A DNA stretch of 64,000 nucleotides, taken from the NCBI GenBank assembly GCA_014360985.1, contig JACIWK010000002.1:51826-115825 (forward strand). The letters are read 5' to 3'. This stretch comes from Candidatus Bipolaricaulota bacterium. Lineage in GTDB: Bacteria; Bipolaricaulota; Bipolaricaulia; Bipolaricaulales; Bipolaricaulaceae. Below, one piece after another: positions 38,495 through 49,210 of the stretch. Position 1 is the stretch's first letter, and every line of letters begins with the position of its first letter. The position numbers and the translations under genes are program-made. The notes below the pieces were generated by a model that was not told the DNA's origin, made no database searches, and saw nothing but the letters and a program-made list of their open reading frames with translations.

Positions 38495-39346
38495 ATGCTT
38501 GGCCTGAGATGGTGGACCCTGCTCGTCCTCGTGGCGTGGGCCATGCCCGCCTTGGCCCAGTCCCCAGCTGAACTGATAGCCCAAGCCGACGCCCTGTTCG
38601 AGGAGGTTTGGTTCACCCAGTACACCCTGAGCGATGCCCCCGAGCTCCAAGCGAAGCTCGAGACGGCGATCAACCTCTACGAATCCGTCCTCGCGCAGGA
38701 TGCGGAAAATACCCACGTCCTGAACATGCTTTCCCGCTGTTACTACACCCTGGCGGACATCTTCCTCCCCGAGAAGGACAAGTCCAAGTTCCACGAGAAG
38801 GGCCAGGAGTACGGGGAGCGGTCCATGAAGCTGCAGTCCGATCCCGAACTTGTGGCGAAGTGGACGAGCTCAGACCCATTCCTCGCCGCAGTGCGCGGTC
38901 TGACCGACGTCGAAGCCCTGTTCTGGACCTACAGCAACTGGGCGCGCAAGGTCGAGCTGGGCGGGGCGGTGGGGCTCCTTGCCGCCGCGATCCGGGGGGA
39001 CGACACGAAGCTGCGGGCCCTCATGGAGCGGTGCCTGGAGCTGGACCGGGGGTACATCTCCGGGGGTCCCCTGCGCGCGCTCGCTGGCTACTGGGCCGAG
39101 CACCCGTTTTCCAAGGACCCAGAGAAGGTGCGGGTGCTCCTCGAGGAGGCGATCGCCACCTACCCCGACTACCTCGAGAACCGGCTGTTCTACGTGGAGT
39201 ACTACCTCATCCGTGCCGAGAGGTGGGCCGAGGCGCGGGAGGAGCTGCAGAAGGTGATCGACGCCCCGATCGGGGTCGACGCCCTGGAGAACGGATACGC
39301 CAAGATCCGGGCCCTCGACCTCCTCGGGCAGGTGGAAGGGAAGTAG
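38495..39346 (+). CDS. Secreted TPR-like protein (TRAP transporter TatT-component-like)
   Basis: Signal peptide WWTLLVLVAWAMPALAQ; helical repeats ETAINLYESVLAQDAENTHVLNMLSRCYYTLAD; RCLELDRGYISGGPLRALAGYW. Confidence 0.7.
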   Translation: MLGLRWWTLLVLVAWAMPALAQSPAELIAQADALFEEVWFTQYTLSDAPELQAKLETAINLYESVLAQDAENTHVLNMLSRCYYTLADIFLPEKDKSKFHEKGQEYGERSMKLQSDPELVAKWTSSDPFLAAVRGLTDVEALFWTYSNWARKVELGGAVGLLAAAIRGDDTKLRALMERCLELDRGYISGGPLRALAGYWAEHPFSKDPEKVRVLLEEAIATYPDYLENRLFYVEYYLIRAERWAEAREELQKVIDAPIGVDALENGYAKIRALDLLGQVEGK

Positions 39347-40579
39347 ATGCCGGGGATCCTGGTCATCCTCGACGGATTGGGCGGGCGCCCCACCGACCTT
39401 GGGGGCGCGACCTGTCTTGAGCGCGCCTCGACCCCTGTCCTGGATGAGCTCGCCGCCCGAGGGGCGCTTGGGCTGATGGACCCGGTGGCCCCTGGGGTGC
39501 GGCCGGGATCGGACACCGCCCACCTCTCCATCTTCGGCTACGACCCGGAGCGCGTGTATACGGGCCGGGGGGCGTTCGAGGCGCTGGGGATCGGGATGGA
39601 CGTGCGGGGGGGCGACGTCTGCCTCCGCGCCAACTTCGCCACGGTGGAGGAACGGGACGGGGACCTCATCGTCCTCGACCGGCGGGCGGGGCGGCTTCCC
39701 GATGGGAAACCGTTCGAGGAGGCGCTGAACGGGATCAGCCTCGATGAATTCGGTCTGGAGCTTGCGTTCCGCGCTTCGACCGAGCACCGGGGGGCCCTCC
39801 TCCTGCGGGGGGAAGGGGCGTCGGCCGCGGTCTCGGACACGGACCCCCACGAGGTGGGGGTCCGTGTGGCCCAGGCACAGGCCCAGGACGACCGCGCGCT
39901 GCGGATGGCCGAGGCCATCAACGCCTTCACCCGTCGCGCCCACGAGGCCCTGCGCGACCACCCCTTGAACCGGGACCGGGAACGCCGCGGCGAGCCGCCC
40001 GCCAATGCGATCCTCCTCCGCGGGGCGGCGGTGATGCCCCACCTCGAGCCGGTCACCGCGGAGTACGGGATCCGGGGCGTATGCATCGCCGGCGGAGCCC
40101 TGTACAAGGGGGTAGCGAGGCTCGCTGGGCTCGCCGTACCCGATGTCCCCGGGGCGAGCGGCGATCTCCAGACCGACCTCGGCGCCAAGGCCCGCGCTGC
40201 CCTGTCCGCCCTGGAGGAGGCGGAGCTCGTCTTCGTCCACATCAAGGGCACGGACAACGCCGCCCACGACCGGAACGCCCACGCGAAACGGGCGTTCATC
40301 GAGCGTGTCGATCGGGAGTTCTTCGCGCCGCTCGCGGACGCGCTGTCCTGGGATCGCGTGCACCTCTGCGTGTCCGGGGACCATACCACCCCCCCGGCAG
40401 TGGGGGAGCACACGGCAGACCCTGTTCCCGTCCTGTTCGTCGGCTCGGCCGTGCGGCCCGATCGCGTCCGCGCGTTCGGGGAACGGAGCGCAGGCGAGGG
40501 GGGGCTGGGGAGGTTCACCGGGCGCCTCGTCCCCCAGCTCCTCGGGTACTGCGATCTGGGGCCGAAGTTCGGGGCATGA
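39347..40579 (+). CDS. apgM: 2,3-bisphosphoglycerate-independent phosphoglycerate mutase, archaeal type
   Basis: ILVILDGLGGRPTDLGGATCLERASTPVLDELAARGALGLMDPVAPGVRPGSDTAHLSIFGYDP; VHIKGTDNAAHDRN; SGDHTTPPAVGEHTADPVPVL. Confidence 0.95.
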   Translation: MPGILVILDGLGGRPTDLGGATCLERASTPVLDELAARGALGLMDPVAPGVRPGSDTAHLSIFGYDPERVYTGRGAFEALGIGMDVRGGDVCLRANFATVEERDGDLIVLDRRAGRLPDGKPFEEALNGISLDEFGLELAFRASTEHRGALLLRGEGASAAVSDTDPHEVGVRVAQAQAQDDRALRMAEAINAFTRRAHEALRDHPLNRDRERRGEPPANAILLRGAAVMPHLEPVTAEYGIRGVCIAGGALYKGVARLAGLAVPDVPGASGDLQTDLGAKARAALSALEEAELVFVHIKGTDNAAHDRNAHAKRAFIERVDREFFAPLADALSWDRVHLCVSGDHTTPPAVGEHTADPVPVLFVGSAVRPDRVRAFGERSAGEGGLGRFTGRLVPQLLGYCDLGPKFGA

Positions 40580-40588
40580 AGGAAGAGG

Positions 40589-40984
40589 ATGAAACTCGCG
40601 GAGATCGCGAAGCTCCTTGACGCCCAGTTCGTAACGGGGGCGGACCAGGCGGAGCGCGAGGTCGCCCGGGCGTTCGCTGCCGATCTCCTCTCCGACGTCC
40701 TGGCCATGGTTCAGGAGGAGGGGGTGCTCCTCATCACGGGGATGATCACTCCCCAGGTGGTGCGGGTCGCGGAGGTCATGAACATGGGGGCGGTGCTGTT
40801 CGTGCGGGGGAAGCTCCCCCCTCAGGCCACGGTGGAGTACGCAACCGGCGCCACCATTCCCCTCCTCGCGACGGGGCAGGACATGTACGAGACGTGTGGC
40901 ACCCTGTACAGAGCCGGCCTCCTGCCCGCCAAGCGCAAAGGATTCCCCCTCGGCAATGCCTTCCCCCACGCGCGTCATCCATAA
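40589..40984 (+). CDS. DRTGG-domain protein (copy 1)
   Basis: MKLAEIAKLLDAQFVTGADQAEREVARAFAADLLSDVLAMVQEEGVLLITGMITPQVVRVAEVM. Confidence 0.8.
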   Translation: MKLAEIAKLLDAQFVTGADQAEREVARAFAADLLSDVLAMVQEEGVLLITGMITPQVVRVAEVMNMGAVLFVRGKLPPQATVEYATGATIPLLATGQDMYETCGTLYRAGLLPAKRKGFPLGNAFPHARHP

Positions 40985-41405
40985 GCGCATCTACGAGGTC
41001 GCCCCGCGGGACCTCGAACGGGCGGGCACCGTCTCCACCGCGGTCCGGCGCGAACTCCTCGCCCTGGGGATGACCCCGGACATCGTGCGGCGGGCGAGCA
41101 TCATCTGCTTCGAAGGGGAGATGAACATGGTCCTCTACTCCGAGGGAGGGCGGATCATCCTCCTCGTGCGCGACGACCGGGTGGAGCTCCTGTTCTCGGA
41201 CCGCGGTCCGGGGATCGCCGACATCGATCTCGCGAGCCAGCCCGGCTACTCCACCGCCCCAGATTGGGCGCGCGAGCTCGGGTTCGGGGCAGGGTTCGGC
41301 ATCAACAACATGGAACAAAACTCGGACTTGTTCAAGATCCGATCCCGTGTAGGGGAAGGGACCGTGGTTCGGGCAACCATCCTCCTCGGGATCCCCTTCT
41401 TCTAG
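40959..41405 (+). CDS. Anti-sigma-like HATPase (serine kinase/ATP-binding) protein
   Basis: DRGPGIADIDLASQPGYSTAPDWARELGFGAGFGINNMEQNSDLFKIRSRVGEGTVV N/G1/G2-box-like motifs. Confidence 0.8.
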   Translation, partial: PSPTRVIHKRIYEVAPRDLERAGTVSTAVRRELLALGMTPDIVRRASIICFEGEMNMVLYSEGGRIILLVRDDRVELLFSDRGPGIADIDLASQPGYSTAPDWARELGFGAGFGINNMEQNSDLFKIRSRVGEGTVVRATILLGIPFF

Positions 41406-41413
41406 GAGGTACG

Positions 41414-41746
41414 ATGGAGCTGAGGAAGGTCATCGCAGAGATCGGGATCACGACCCTCGTTGGCGCCGACCTCGCGCGCGAGGTGCGGGGTGGCTACTGC
41501 TCGGACCTCCTCTCGGATGTCCTCGCCCACGCCCAGGCGGGCGACCTGTGGATCACCCATCAGCGTCACCTCAACGTGATCGCGGTCGCGAAACTGCGCG
41601 ACGTGGCGGGGGTCGTCTTCCCGCGCGGGCTTCGGCCCAGTGCGGACGTGGCCGCGCGCGCCCAAGCGGAGGGTGTGAACCTCCTCATCGCGGAGGGTAC
41701 GGCGTTCGAGGTGGCGGGGAAGCTCTACCGCTTCCTCCATCCATGA
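41414..41746 (+). CDS. DRTGG-domain protein (copy 2)
   Basis: MELRKVIAEIGITTLVGADLAREVRGGYCSDLLSDVLAHAQAGDLWITHQRHLNVIAVAKLRDVAGVVF. Confidence 0.8.
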   Translation: MELRKVIAEIGITTLVGADLAREVRGGYCSDLLSDVLAHAQAGDLWITHQRHLNVIAVAKLRDVAGVVFPRGLRPSADVAARAQAEGVNLLIAEGTAFEVAGKLYRFLHP

Positions 41747-42501
41747 GATGGTGGCGGGCCGACCTCCACATCCACTCCACCCTCTCCCCGTGCGCGAGCC
41801 TCGCCCTGTCCCCGGCGCGGATCGTCGCCGAGGCCCACCGGGCAGGACTTGATCTCATCGCGATCTGCGATCACAATGCCGCCGAGACCGGCCGGTACGT
41901 GCGGCGCCTCGCGGGCGCCACGCCGGCTGTACTCATGGGAATGGAGATCCAGACCGCCGAAGAGGTCGAGGTCTTGGCCTACTTCACCGACGAGGAAAGC
42001 GCGCTCCTCCTCCAGGAGGAGCTGCAAGCGTCCCTCCCTGATATCCCGTGCGATCCCGAGCTGTTCGGGGATCAAGTGGTGGTGGACGAGCGGGAGGAGA
42101 TCGTGCGCCACGTGGAGCGGCTCCTCCTCGCCCCGGTGGATCTCCCCCTTTCCGCCGTGGTGCGCCGGGTCGAGGACCGAGGAGGGCTCGCCATCCCCGC
42201 CCACGCGGACCGGGTCCCGGGCGGGCTCCTCGCCGTGCTGGGCCTGTTCCCGGAGGGGGAGTGGCCTCTCGCCGTGGAGATCGCGCCGTGGACCCCCGTC
42301 GCGCAGGTGACGGCATCCTGGCCAGGGCTGGGGACGCGTCCCATCCTCCGCGGATCCGATGCCCACTACCCCGAGGAGATCGGGCGGGCGTGGACAGAGT
42401 TCTACCTCGCTGCCCCCACCCTCGACGAGCTCCGGGCGGCGCTCCGGGGGGAAGGCGGGCGGAAGGTGCGCCCCGGCCCTGAGCTGAAGGAGGGAAGGTG
42501 A
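41743..42501 (+). CDS. PHP-domain metal-dependent hydrolase
   Basis: RADLHIHSTLSPCASLALSPARIVAEAHRAGLDLIAICDHNAAE; GGLAIPAHADR; LRGSDAHYPEEIG. Confidence 0.92.
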   Translation: MRWWRADLHIHSTLSPCASLALSPARIVAEAHRAGLDLIAICDHNAAETGRYVRRLAGATPAVLMGMEIQTAEEVEVLAYFTDEESALLLQEELQASLPDIPCDPELFGDQVVVDEREEIVRHVERLLLAPVDLPLSAVVRRVEDRGGLAIPAHADRVPGGLLAVLGLFPEGEWPLAVEIAPWTPVAQVTASWPGLGTRPILRGSDAHYPEEIGRAWTEFYLAAPTLDELRAALRGEGGRKVRPGPELKEGR

Positions 42502-42971
42502 ACCCAACGATCAAGGACCAAGTTGCGGAACTGACGCGCCCTTACGCGGGAGCGCCCTCAGAGCTCATCCAGGCCCTCCACCGCGTGCAGAACAAGCTCG
42601 GCTACATCCCCCGGGAGGCCCAGGCCGCGGTGGCGAAAGGCCTCGGCGTCCCCCTGTCCCAGGTGCGGGGGGTGATCACGTTCTACCACTTCTTCCGCAC
42701 CACCCCCGTGGGCCGCCACACGCTCCGCCTGTGCCTGGGAACGGCATGCCACGTCCGGGGAGCGGATCTCATTCTGAAGGCGATCCGCGAGGAACTGGGG
42801 GTCGGGCTGGGCGAGACCACCGCCGACGGTGTGTTCACCGTGGAGGGCGTGCGCTGCCTCGGGGCGTGCGGCCTCGCCCCGGTGATGATGGTGGGCGAAG
42901 CGGTGTACGGAAGACTGGACCCCAAGAGGACGAAGCGCATCCTGCGCCAGATCCGGGAGGGCGGAGGATGA
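42498..42971 (+). CDS. NuoE/HydC-like [2Fe-2S] subunit (copy 1)
   Basis: LIQALHRVQNKLGYIPREAQAAVAKGLGVPLSQVRGVITFYHFF; CLGTAC...CLGAC ligands. Confidence 0.94.
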   Translation: MNPTIKDQVAELTRPYAGAPSELIQALHRVQNKLGYIPREAQAAVAKGLGVPLSQVRGVITFYHFFRTTPVGRHTLRLCLGTACHVRGADLILKAIREELGVGLGETTADGVFTVEGVRCLGACGLAPVMMVGEAVYGRLDPKRTKRILRQIREGGG

Positions 42972-43519
42972 TCGAGGATCTGGCGATGCACCTCGCCGAT
43001 CTCGTGGAGAACTCGCTACGCGCGGGAGCACGGCACATCTCGGTCGCCCTCCGTCGGCACGGGGATTGGCTTGAGATGGAGGTAAGCGATGACGGATGCG
43101 GGGTTGCGGACCACGATCTTCCGCGGGTTGTGGACCCTTTCTACACCACGAAGCCGCGATCGGCGATCGGCCTCGGGCTCCCGTTTCTTGCCCAGACAGC
43201 GGAGGGGACGGACGGGACGTGTTCGATCGCGAGACGAACGGAGGGCGGGATGCGGGTCGTCGCGCGCTGGGGCTGGGCGCATCCCGACCGCCCACCGCTG
43301 GGGGACATCGTGGGCACGCTCGTCCCCCTCATCGCCACGAGCCCCGAGGTTGAGTTCACGGTCGAGCTAGGCGATGATCGAGGGACGTGGCGGCTGTGTA
43401 CAGGCGAGGTCCGTGAGCACCTCGGGGAGGTCCCGTTCACCCACCCTGATGTGCTTTGTTTTTTGGAGGGCGCCCTCCGGGAAGGGATGGACACGGCCAG
43501 GATGAAGGAGGGAGAATGA
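42968..43519 (+). CDS. Histidine kinase-like ATPase domain protein
   Basis: LVENSLRAGARHISVALRRHGDWLEMEVSDDGCGVADHDLPRVVDPFYTTKPRSAIGLGLPFL. Confidence 0.85.
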   Translation: MIEDLAMHLADLVENSLRAGARHISVALRRHGDWLEMEVSDDGCGVADHDLPRVVDPFYTTKPRSAIGLGLPFLAQTAEGTDGTCSIARRTEGGMRVVARWGWAHPDRPPLGDIVGTLVPLIATSPEVEFTVELGDDRGTWRLCTGEVREHLGEVPFTHPDVLCFLEGALREGMDTARMKEGE

Positions 43520-43899
43520 AGCTCGACGAGCTGAGGAAGATCCGGGAACGCGCGGAGGCGGAGCTGCGTCTCCGCAGCGGGACGTCCCGGATCAAGATCG
43601 TGGTCGGAATGGGTACCTCGGGCATCGCCGCCGGGGCGAGGCAAACCTTGCGCGCCATCCTGGACGAGGTCACGCGCCGCGATCTGCACGACGTGGTCGT
43701 CACCCAGACCGGAGAGAAGGGACTCGCTGCCCAGGAGCCGATCGTCGAGGTCCACGAGCCGACGCGGATCACGATCTACGGAGAGGTGGACGAAGGGGTC
43801 GCGCGGCGGATCGTGGCCGAGCACGTGGTCAACGGCCGGCCCCTCTCCGAGCACGTGGTGGAATCACGGGAGGTGCCAGGTGATCAGCCTCCGCATTGA
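43516..43899 (+). CDS. HndB-like thioredoxin-fold hydrogenase-associated protein lacking cluster cysteines
   Basis: IKIVVGMGTSGIAAGARQTLRAILDEVTRRDLHDVVVTQTGEKGLAAQEPIVEVHEP; no Cys in ORF. Confidence 0.8.
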   Translation: MKLDELRKIRERAEAELRLRSGTSRIKIVVGMGTSGIAAGARQTLRAILDEVTRRDLHDVVVTQTGEKGLAAQEPIVEVHEPTRITIYGEVDEGVARRIVAEHVVNGRPLSEHVVESREVPGDQPPH

Positions 43900-44581
43900 C
43901 GATACCCCTGTTCAAGCCAAGCCCAACTGGACGATCCTCACCGCGGCCCGCGCGGCGGGGATCCGGATCCCCACCCTCTGTCACCTCGATGCCCTGCGTC
44001 CGGTGGGGGCGTGCCGGCTGTGTCTGGTGGAGATTCGGAACTGGAACGGCCGGCTCGTCCCAGCGTGCGCGACGCCAGTTCAGGAAGGTCTCGACGTCGT
44101 CGCGGACTCCGACCGGCTCGCCTCCCTTCGCCGAACGATCCTCGAGCTCCTGTTCGCTGAACGGAACCACATCTGCGCGTTCTGCGTCTCGAACGGACAC
44201 TGCGAGCTCCAGGACCTCGCCACGGAGCTGGGGATGGATCACGTCACCTTCCCCTACCGCTTCCCGGCCCTCGCCGTGGACGCCAGCCATGCCAAGTTCG
44301 GGATCGACCCCAACCGGTGCGTGCTCTGTGGCCGCTGCGTGCGGGCCTGTTCGGAGGTGGAGGGCGCGTTCACGTGGGGGTTCGCCGGCCGAGGTGTGCA
44401 CACCCTGATCGAAGCCGATCTCGGCGAGCCATGGGGCCAGTCCACGACCTGCACGGGCTGCGGGAAATGCGTCCAGGCGTGCCCCACCGGGGCCCTGTTC
44501 GAGAAGGGGAAGGCCACCGCAGAGCAGGTGAAGCGTCCCGCGCTCCTGGCCGAGGTCACGGAAAGGAGGCCCCGTGCCTAA
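43880..44581 (+). CDS. hoxU: HoxU/HydA-like diaphorase iron-sulfur subunit
   Basis: [58 protein letters not shown]; two [4Fe-4S] motifs [23 protein letters not shown]. Confidence 0.92.
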   Translation: MISLRIDDTPVQAKPNWTILTAARAAGIRIPTLCHLDALRPVGACRLCLVEIRNWNGRLVPACATPVQEGLDVVADSDRLASLRRTILELLFAERNHICAFCVSNGHCELQDLATELGMDHVTFPYRFPALAVDASHAKFGIDPNRCVLCGRCVRACSEVEGAFTWGFAGRGVHTLIEADLGEPWGQSTTCTGCGKCVQACPTGALFEKGKATAEQVKRPALLAEVTERRPRA

Positions 44582-45101
44582 GATCCGGCTGGCATCGGTG
44601 TGGCTCTCCGGGTGCTCGGGGTGCCACATGTCGTTTCTCGACCTCGACGAGCGGCTGATCGAGCTGGCGAGCAAGGCCGATCTCGTGCACTCCCCGATCG
44701 TGGACAGCAAGGAGTACCCCGAGGACGTGGATGTGGTCCTCGTCGAGGGGGCGGTGGGGAACACCGAGCAACGTCACCTCCTCGAGGAGATCCGGGGGAA
44801 GACGAAGATCCTCGTCGCGTTCGGGGACTGCGCCGTCACGGGCAATGTGCCCTCGCTGCGCAACCCGCTCCTCCGCGAGGAGGTGCTGCGGGCGGTGTAC
44901 GGCGAGGGGGACATCCCTGGGCTGGAGGAGGGGGACGTCCCCGCGCTCCTCCCCCAGGCGCTCCCCCTGCACAGCGTGGTCAGGGTGGACCGGTTCCTGC
45001 CCGGCTGCCCGCCGTCCGCGGACCGGATCTGGAGGTTCATCGAGGCGCTCCTCGCCGGCAAGAGGCCCGAACTGACGGGCGCGGACCTCCGCTTCGGGTG
45101 A
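44574..45101 (+). CDS. hoxY: [NiFe] hydrogenase small subunit (HoxY/HydS)
   Basis: [50 protein letters not shown]. Confidence 0.94.
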   Translation: MPKIRLASVWLSGCSGCHMSFLDLDERLIELASKADLVHSPIVDSKEYPEDVDVVLVEGAVGNTEQRHLLEEIRGKTKILVAFGDCAVTGNVPSLRNPLLREEVLRAVYGEGDIPGLEEGDVPALLPQALPLHSVVRVDRFLPGCPPSADRIWRFIEALLAGKRPELTGADLRFG

Positions 45102-45112
45102 AAGGGGGGACG

Positions 45113-46537
45113 GTGCGCGAGATCAAGGTGCCGGTGACGCGGATCGAGGGCCATGGCCTGATCACGATCGCGCTCGGCCGTGGTGGGAAGGTGAACCAGG
45201 CCCGGTTCCACGTCACGGAGGGTCGTGGGTTCGAGCGGTTCTGCCGGGGGCGGACGCTGTGGGAGATGCCGGGGATCACGGCCCGCATCTGCGGGATCTG
45301 TCCCGTGTCCCATCTCCTGTGTTCCGCCAAGGCGGGGGACGCGATCCTCGCCGTGCGCCCCCCCCGCCCCGCGGACAAGCTGCGGCGGCTCATGAACCTC
45401 GGCCAGTACGTGGAATCCCATGCCCTGTCCTTCTTCCACCTCTCGTCGCCCGACCTCATCTTGGGGTGGGATTCCGACCCCAAAGCACGCAACGTGCTCG
45501 GGCTGGCCACGACCCATCCCCAGCTTGCCCTCGACGGGATCCGGCTGCGCGCCTACGGGCAGGAGATCATCTCCTCTCTGGGGGAGAAGAGGGTCCACCC
45601 CGCGTGGGCCGCTCCCGGCGGGGTACGCGCTCCGCTCGCTGCGGCAGCCCGCGACCGCCTGGCCGCGAAGCTTCCCGAGGCGATGCGCATCGCTCAGGAT
45701 GCCCTGTCCCTGTACGAAGACAAGATGGAGAATTGGGCCGACGAAGTGGCTACGTTCGGGAACTTCCCGTCCCTGTTCATGTCCCTCGTCGGGGAGGACG
45801 GGGCGTGGGAGCACTACGAGGGGCGGATCCGGTTCGTGGACGCTGAGCGACGGATCGTCGCCGATGGACTGGACCCCGCCCGCTACCCCGAGTACATTGG
45901 GGAAGCGGTCGAGGGCTGGTCCTACCTCAAGTTCCCCTATTTTCAGCGCGACGGGTACCCAGACGGGCTGTACCGGGTGGGGCCGCTCGCCCGCCTCAAC
46001 TGCTGTGACCGGATCGGAACGCCCCTCGCGGACGAGGCGCTGACCCGGTTCCGCGCCACCGCGGACGGGAAGGCGGTGACGAGCTCCTTCCACTACCACT
46101 GGGCTCGCCTGATCGAGATCGTGGCCGCGCTGGAGCGGGTGCAAGGGTACCTCGATGACCCGGAGATCCTCTCCCCCCGCGTGCGGGCCGAAGCTGGGGT
46201 GAACGAGCTCGTGGGGGTAGGGGTCCACGAGGCGCCGCGGGGGACCCTCTTCCACCACTACTGGGTGAACGAGGACGGCGTCCTCGAACGGGTCAACCTC
46301 ATCGTGTCCACGGGCCACAACAACCTCGCCATGAACCGCACCGTGGCCCAGATCGCGCACCACTACCTCGAGGGGACGATGGTGAGCGAGGGTCTCCTCA
46401 ACCGGCTCGAGGGGGGGATTCGCGCCTACGACCCTTGCCTCTCCTGCTCCGTGCACGCGGTGGGCCGGATGCCGCTGCGGGTGGTCCTCCTCGGGCCGGA
46501 CGGGGAGGTCCTCGACGAGAAGGTGCGCGACGCATGA
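45113..46537 (+). CDS. hoxH: [NiFe] hydrogenase large subunit (HoxH/HydL)
   Basis: [12 protein letters not shown]1 [13 protein letters not shown]2 [13 protein letters not shown]. Confidence 0.96.
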   Translation: MREIKVPVTRIEGHGLITIALGRGGKVNQARFHVTEGRGFERFCRGRTLWEMPGITARICGICPVSHLLCSAKAGDAILAVRPPRPADKLRRLMNLGQYVESHALSFFHLSSPDLILGWDSDPKARNVLGLATTHPQLALDGIRLRAYGQEIISSLGEKRVHPAWAAPGGVRAPLAAAARDRLAAKLPEAMRIAQDALSLYEDKMENWADEVATFGNFPSLFMSLVGEDGAWEHYEGRIRFVDAERRIVADGLDPARYPEYIGEAVEGWSYLKFPYFQRDGYPDGLYRVGPLARLNCCDRIGTPLADEALTRFRATADGKAVTSSFHYHWARLIEIVAALERVQGYLDDPEILSPRVRAEAGVNELVGVGVHEAPRGTLFHHYWVNEDGVLERVNLIVSTGHNNLAMNRTVAQIAHHYLEGTMVSEGLLNRLEGGIRAYDPCLSCSVHAVGRMPLRVVLLGPDGEVLDEKVRDA

Positions 46538-46962
46538 TCCTCGTGGTCGGACTGGGCCACCCCCTGCGGCGGGACGATGCGGTCGGCCTGTGGGTGGCGA
46601 GCCGCCTCCCGGAGGCGGATGACCTCAAGGTGCTGGGGGTCCAGGACTTGACCCCAGAGCTCATCCCCCAGGTGGCGACGGCGGACCTCGTCATCTTCGT
46701 CGATGCGCGGGTCGGGTCCGGACCGGTGAGGTGGGAACGGGTCCGGCCCGGCGAGCCCCTCGCCCTGACCCACGCCTTCACCCCACCGGGGTTGCTGGCG
46801 TGGGCGGAGCGGCTGTTCGGCCACGCCCCCCAGGCATGGCTCGTGACCGTTCCCGCGCGAGACCTCTCCCTCGGCGAGGGGCTCTCCCCCCGCACCCGCC
46901 GGGCGGCGGAGGCACTGGTGGGCCGCCTGCGGGCCTACCTCGGCCACGGAGGGAACGCATGA
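46534..46962 (+). CDS. hoxW: Hydrogenase maturation endopeptidase (HoxW/HyaD type)
   Basis: [38 protein letters not shown]; directly after the large subunit. Confidence 0.9.
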   Translation: MILVVGLGHPLRRDDAVGLWVASRLPEADDLKVLGVQDLTPELIPQVATADLVIFVDARVGSGPVRWERVRPGEPLALTHAFTPPGLLAWAERLFGHAPQAWLVTVPARDLSLGEGLSPRTRRAAEALVGRLRAYLGHGGNA

Positions 46963-48740
46963 GGCGCATCCAGGTCCTCCTCTGCTCGGGGACCGCCTGC
47001 CAGTCGTCGGGGAGCGAGCGGGTGAAGCGGGCCCTCCTCGATGCCCTCACCGCCCACGACCTCCTCCCCGAGGTTCAGCTCGTGGACACGGGCTGCATGG
47101 GCCCCTGCGAGCTGGGACCGGTCCTCCTCGTGTACCCGGAGGGAACGTTCTACGTGAAGGTCCAACCGGACGATGCCGCGGAGATCGTGATCGAGCACTT
47201 CCTCAAGGGACGTCCTCTGCGGCGCCTCCTCTGGGCCGAAGGGGCCCCCCAGCCCCACGAGATCCCGTTCTTCGCCCGCCAGAGGAAGCTCGTCCTGCGC
47301 AACTGCGGCACGATCGACCCGGAGAAGATCGAGGAGTACATCGCCTCCGGGGGGTACGAGGCCCTGGGGCGGGCGGTGACCTCGATGACGCCCACGGAGG
47401 TGGTCGCGGCGATCAGCCGGTCCGGCCTGCGCGGCCGGGGTGGGGCAGGGTTCCCGACGGGGACGAAGTGGGAGCTCGTCCGGGTGGCAGCCGGAGTCCC
47501 CAAGTACGTGGTCTGCAACGCCGATGAGGGCGATCCCGGCGCGTTCATGGACCGGGCGATCCTCGAGGGGGATCCCCACTCGATCCTGGAGGGGATGGCC
47601 ATCGCCGGTTACGCGGTGGGGGCAAGCCGGGGCTACGTCTACATCCGCGCTGAGTACCCGCTCGCGATCCAGCGCCTGGAGGTGGCCCTGGCCCAAGCGC
47701 GCAAGCTGGGCGTCCTCGGACAGAGGATCTTCGAGACCGACTTCTCGTTCGACATCGAGCTGCGGATGGGGGCAGGCGCGTTCGTGTGCGGGGAGGAGAC
47801 AGCGCTCATCGCCTCGATCGAGGGGCGGCGGGGCGAGCCCCGGCCCCGGCCTCCCTACCCGGCGACGAGCGGCCTGTGGGGGAAGCCGACCCTGATCAAC
47901 AACGTGGAGACCTACGCCAACGTCCGCCACATCCTCCTCGACGGGCCGGAGGCGTTCGCCTCGGTCGGGACGGAGAAGAGCAAGGGGACGAAGGTGTTTG
48001 CGCTGGCCGGCAAGGTGCGGAACACCGGCCTCGTCGAGGTGCCGATGGGGATCACCCTCCGCGAGCTCGTGTTCGACATCGGCGGCGGCGTCCCCACGGG
48101 ACGGGAGTTCAAAGCGGTCCAGATCGGGGGTCCGTCCGGAGGGTGTCTCCCCTCCTCCCTCCTCGATGTCCCGGTGGATTACGATTCGCTGTCCCAGCAC
48201 GGGGCGATCATGGGATCGGGCGGGGTGATCATCCTCGACGATGCGACGTGCATGGTGAACATGGCCCGGTTCTTCCTCCAGTTCACCGCCGACGAGTCGT
48301 GCGGGAAATGCGTCCCCTGTCGGGTCGGCACCCAGATGATGCTCGCGATCCTCGACCGCATCGTCGCCGGGGAGGGGAAGGAGGAGGACCTGCAGCGCCT
48401 CCGGGAGATCGGCGAGATGATGAAGAACGCGTCGCTGTGCGGGCTGGGGCAGACGGCACCCAACCCCGTCCTGTCCACGTTACGCTACTTCCCCGCGGAG
48501 TACGAGGCCCACATCCGCGATCGCTCCTGCCCAGCGGGCGTGTGCCCGAACCTCGTGCGGTACAGAATCGATCCTGACGCGTGCCGCGGCTGTGACGCCT
48601 GTCGCCGGGCGTGCCCTACCGGGGCCGCTCAAGGCACGGCCGGCGCGCCCCCCTACCAGATCGTCGACGAGCGGTGCATCCGGTGCGGGGCGTGCTTCGA
48701 CGCGTGCCCGTTCGATGCGGTGAGGAAGGAGCCGCGATGA
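46959..48740 (+). CDS. NuoF/HydB-like flavoprotein (copy 1) with N-terminal [2Fe-2S] and C-terminal 2x[4Fe-4S] domains
   Basis: [85 protein letters not shown]. Confidence 0.95.
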   Translation: MRRIQVLLCSGTACQSSGSERVKRALLDALTAHDLLPEVQLVDTGCMGPCELGPVLLVYPEGTFYVKVQPDDAAEIVIEHFLKGRPLRRLLWAEGAPQPHEIPFFARQRKLVLRNCGTIDPEKIEEYIASGGYEALGRAVTSMTPTEVVAAISRSGLRGRGGAGFPTGTKWELVRVAAGVPKYVVCNADEGDPGAFMDRAILEGDPHSILEGMAIAGYAVGASRGYVYIRAEYPLAIQRLEVALAQARKLGVLGQRIFETDFSFDIELRMGAGAFVCGEETALIASIEGRRGEPRPRPPYPATSGLWGKPTLINNVETYANVRHILLDGPEAFASVGTEKSKGTKVFALAGKVRNTGLVEVPMGITLRELVFDIGGGVPTGREFKAVQIGGPSGGCLPSSLLDVPVDYDSLSQHGAIMGSGGVIILDDATCMVNMARFFLQFTADESCGKCVPCRVGTQMMLAILDRIVAGEGKEEDLQRLREIGEMMKNASLCGLGQTAPNPVLSTLRYFPAEYEAHIRDRSCPAGVCPNLVRYRIDPDACRGCDACRRACPTGAAQGTAGAPPYQIVDERCIRCGACFDACPFDAVRKEPR

Positions 48741-49210
48741 ACAAGGAGCAGACGGCGAAGGATGCGATCGTCGCCCGCCACCCGCGCTCGCCGGAGGCCC
48801 TCCTCTCCCTCCTCCACGACCTCCAGACGGCGAACGCGAGGAACCACCTGACCGCCGACGACCTCACCCTCGCCGCATCCCACGTCGGGGTCCCCCTGTC
48901 AGTCGTTCGCGACGCAGCTACGTTCTACTCCATGTTCAGCCTCGTCCCCCGCGGCCAGCACATCATCCGGCTCTGCGAGTCCCCGAATTGCCATCTCGCG
49001 GGGGCGTGGTCGGCCCTCGATGAGCTGCGGCGGCTCCTCGGGGTGGAAGTCGGGGAGACGACCGCGGACGGGTTGTTCACGCTCGAACTCACGAGCTGCC
49101 TTGGGGCGTGCGGGGTCGCTCCGGTGATGATGATCGACGATGAGGTCGTGGGGAACCTCACCCCAGAGCGGGTGCGGGGGGCGCTGGCTCGTTACCGGAG
49201 GGGACGATGA
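48737..49210 (+). CDS. NuoE/HydC-like [2Fe-2S] subunit (copy 2)
   Basis: [10 protein letters not shown]...[25 protein letters not shown]. Confidence 0.92.
   Translation: MNKEQTAKDAIVARHPRSPEALLSLLHDLQTANARNHLTADDLTLAASHVGVPLSVVRDAATFYSMFSLVPRGQHIIRLCESPNCHLAGAWSALDELRRLLGVEVGETTADGLFTLELTSCLGACGVAPVMMIDDEVVGNLTPERVRGALARYRRGR

Noticed and set aside
43456-43515. N-terminal 20 aa of the HndB-like ORF
   Set aside because: Overlaps the end of the HATPase gene; the ATG at 43516 overlaps the upstream stop (ATGA), as at other coupled junctions here
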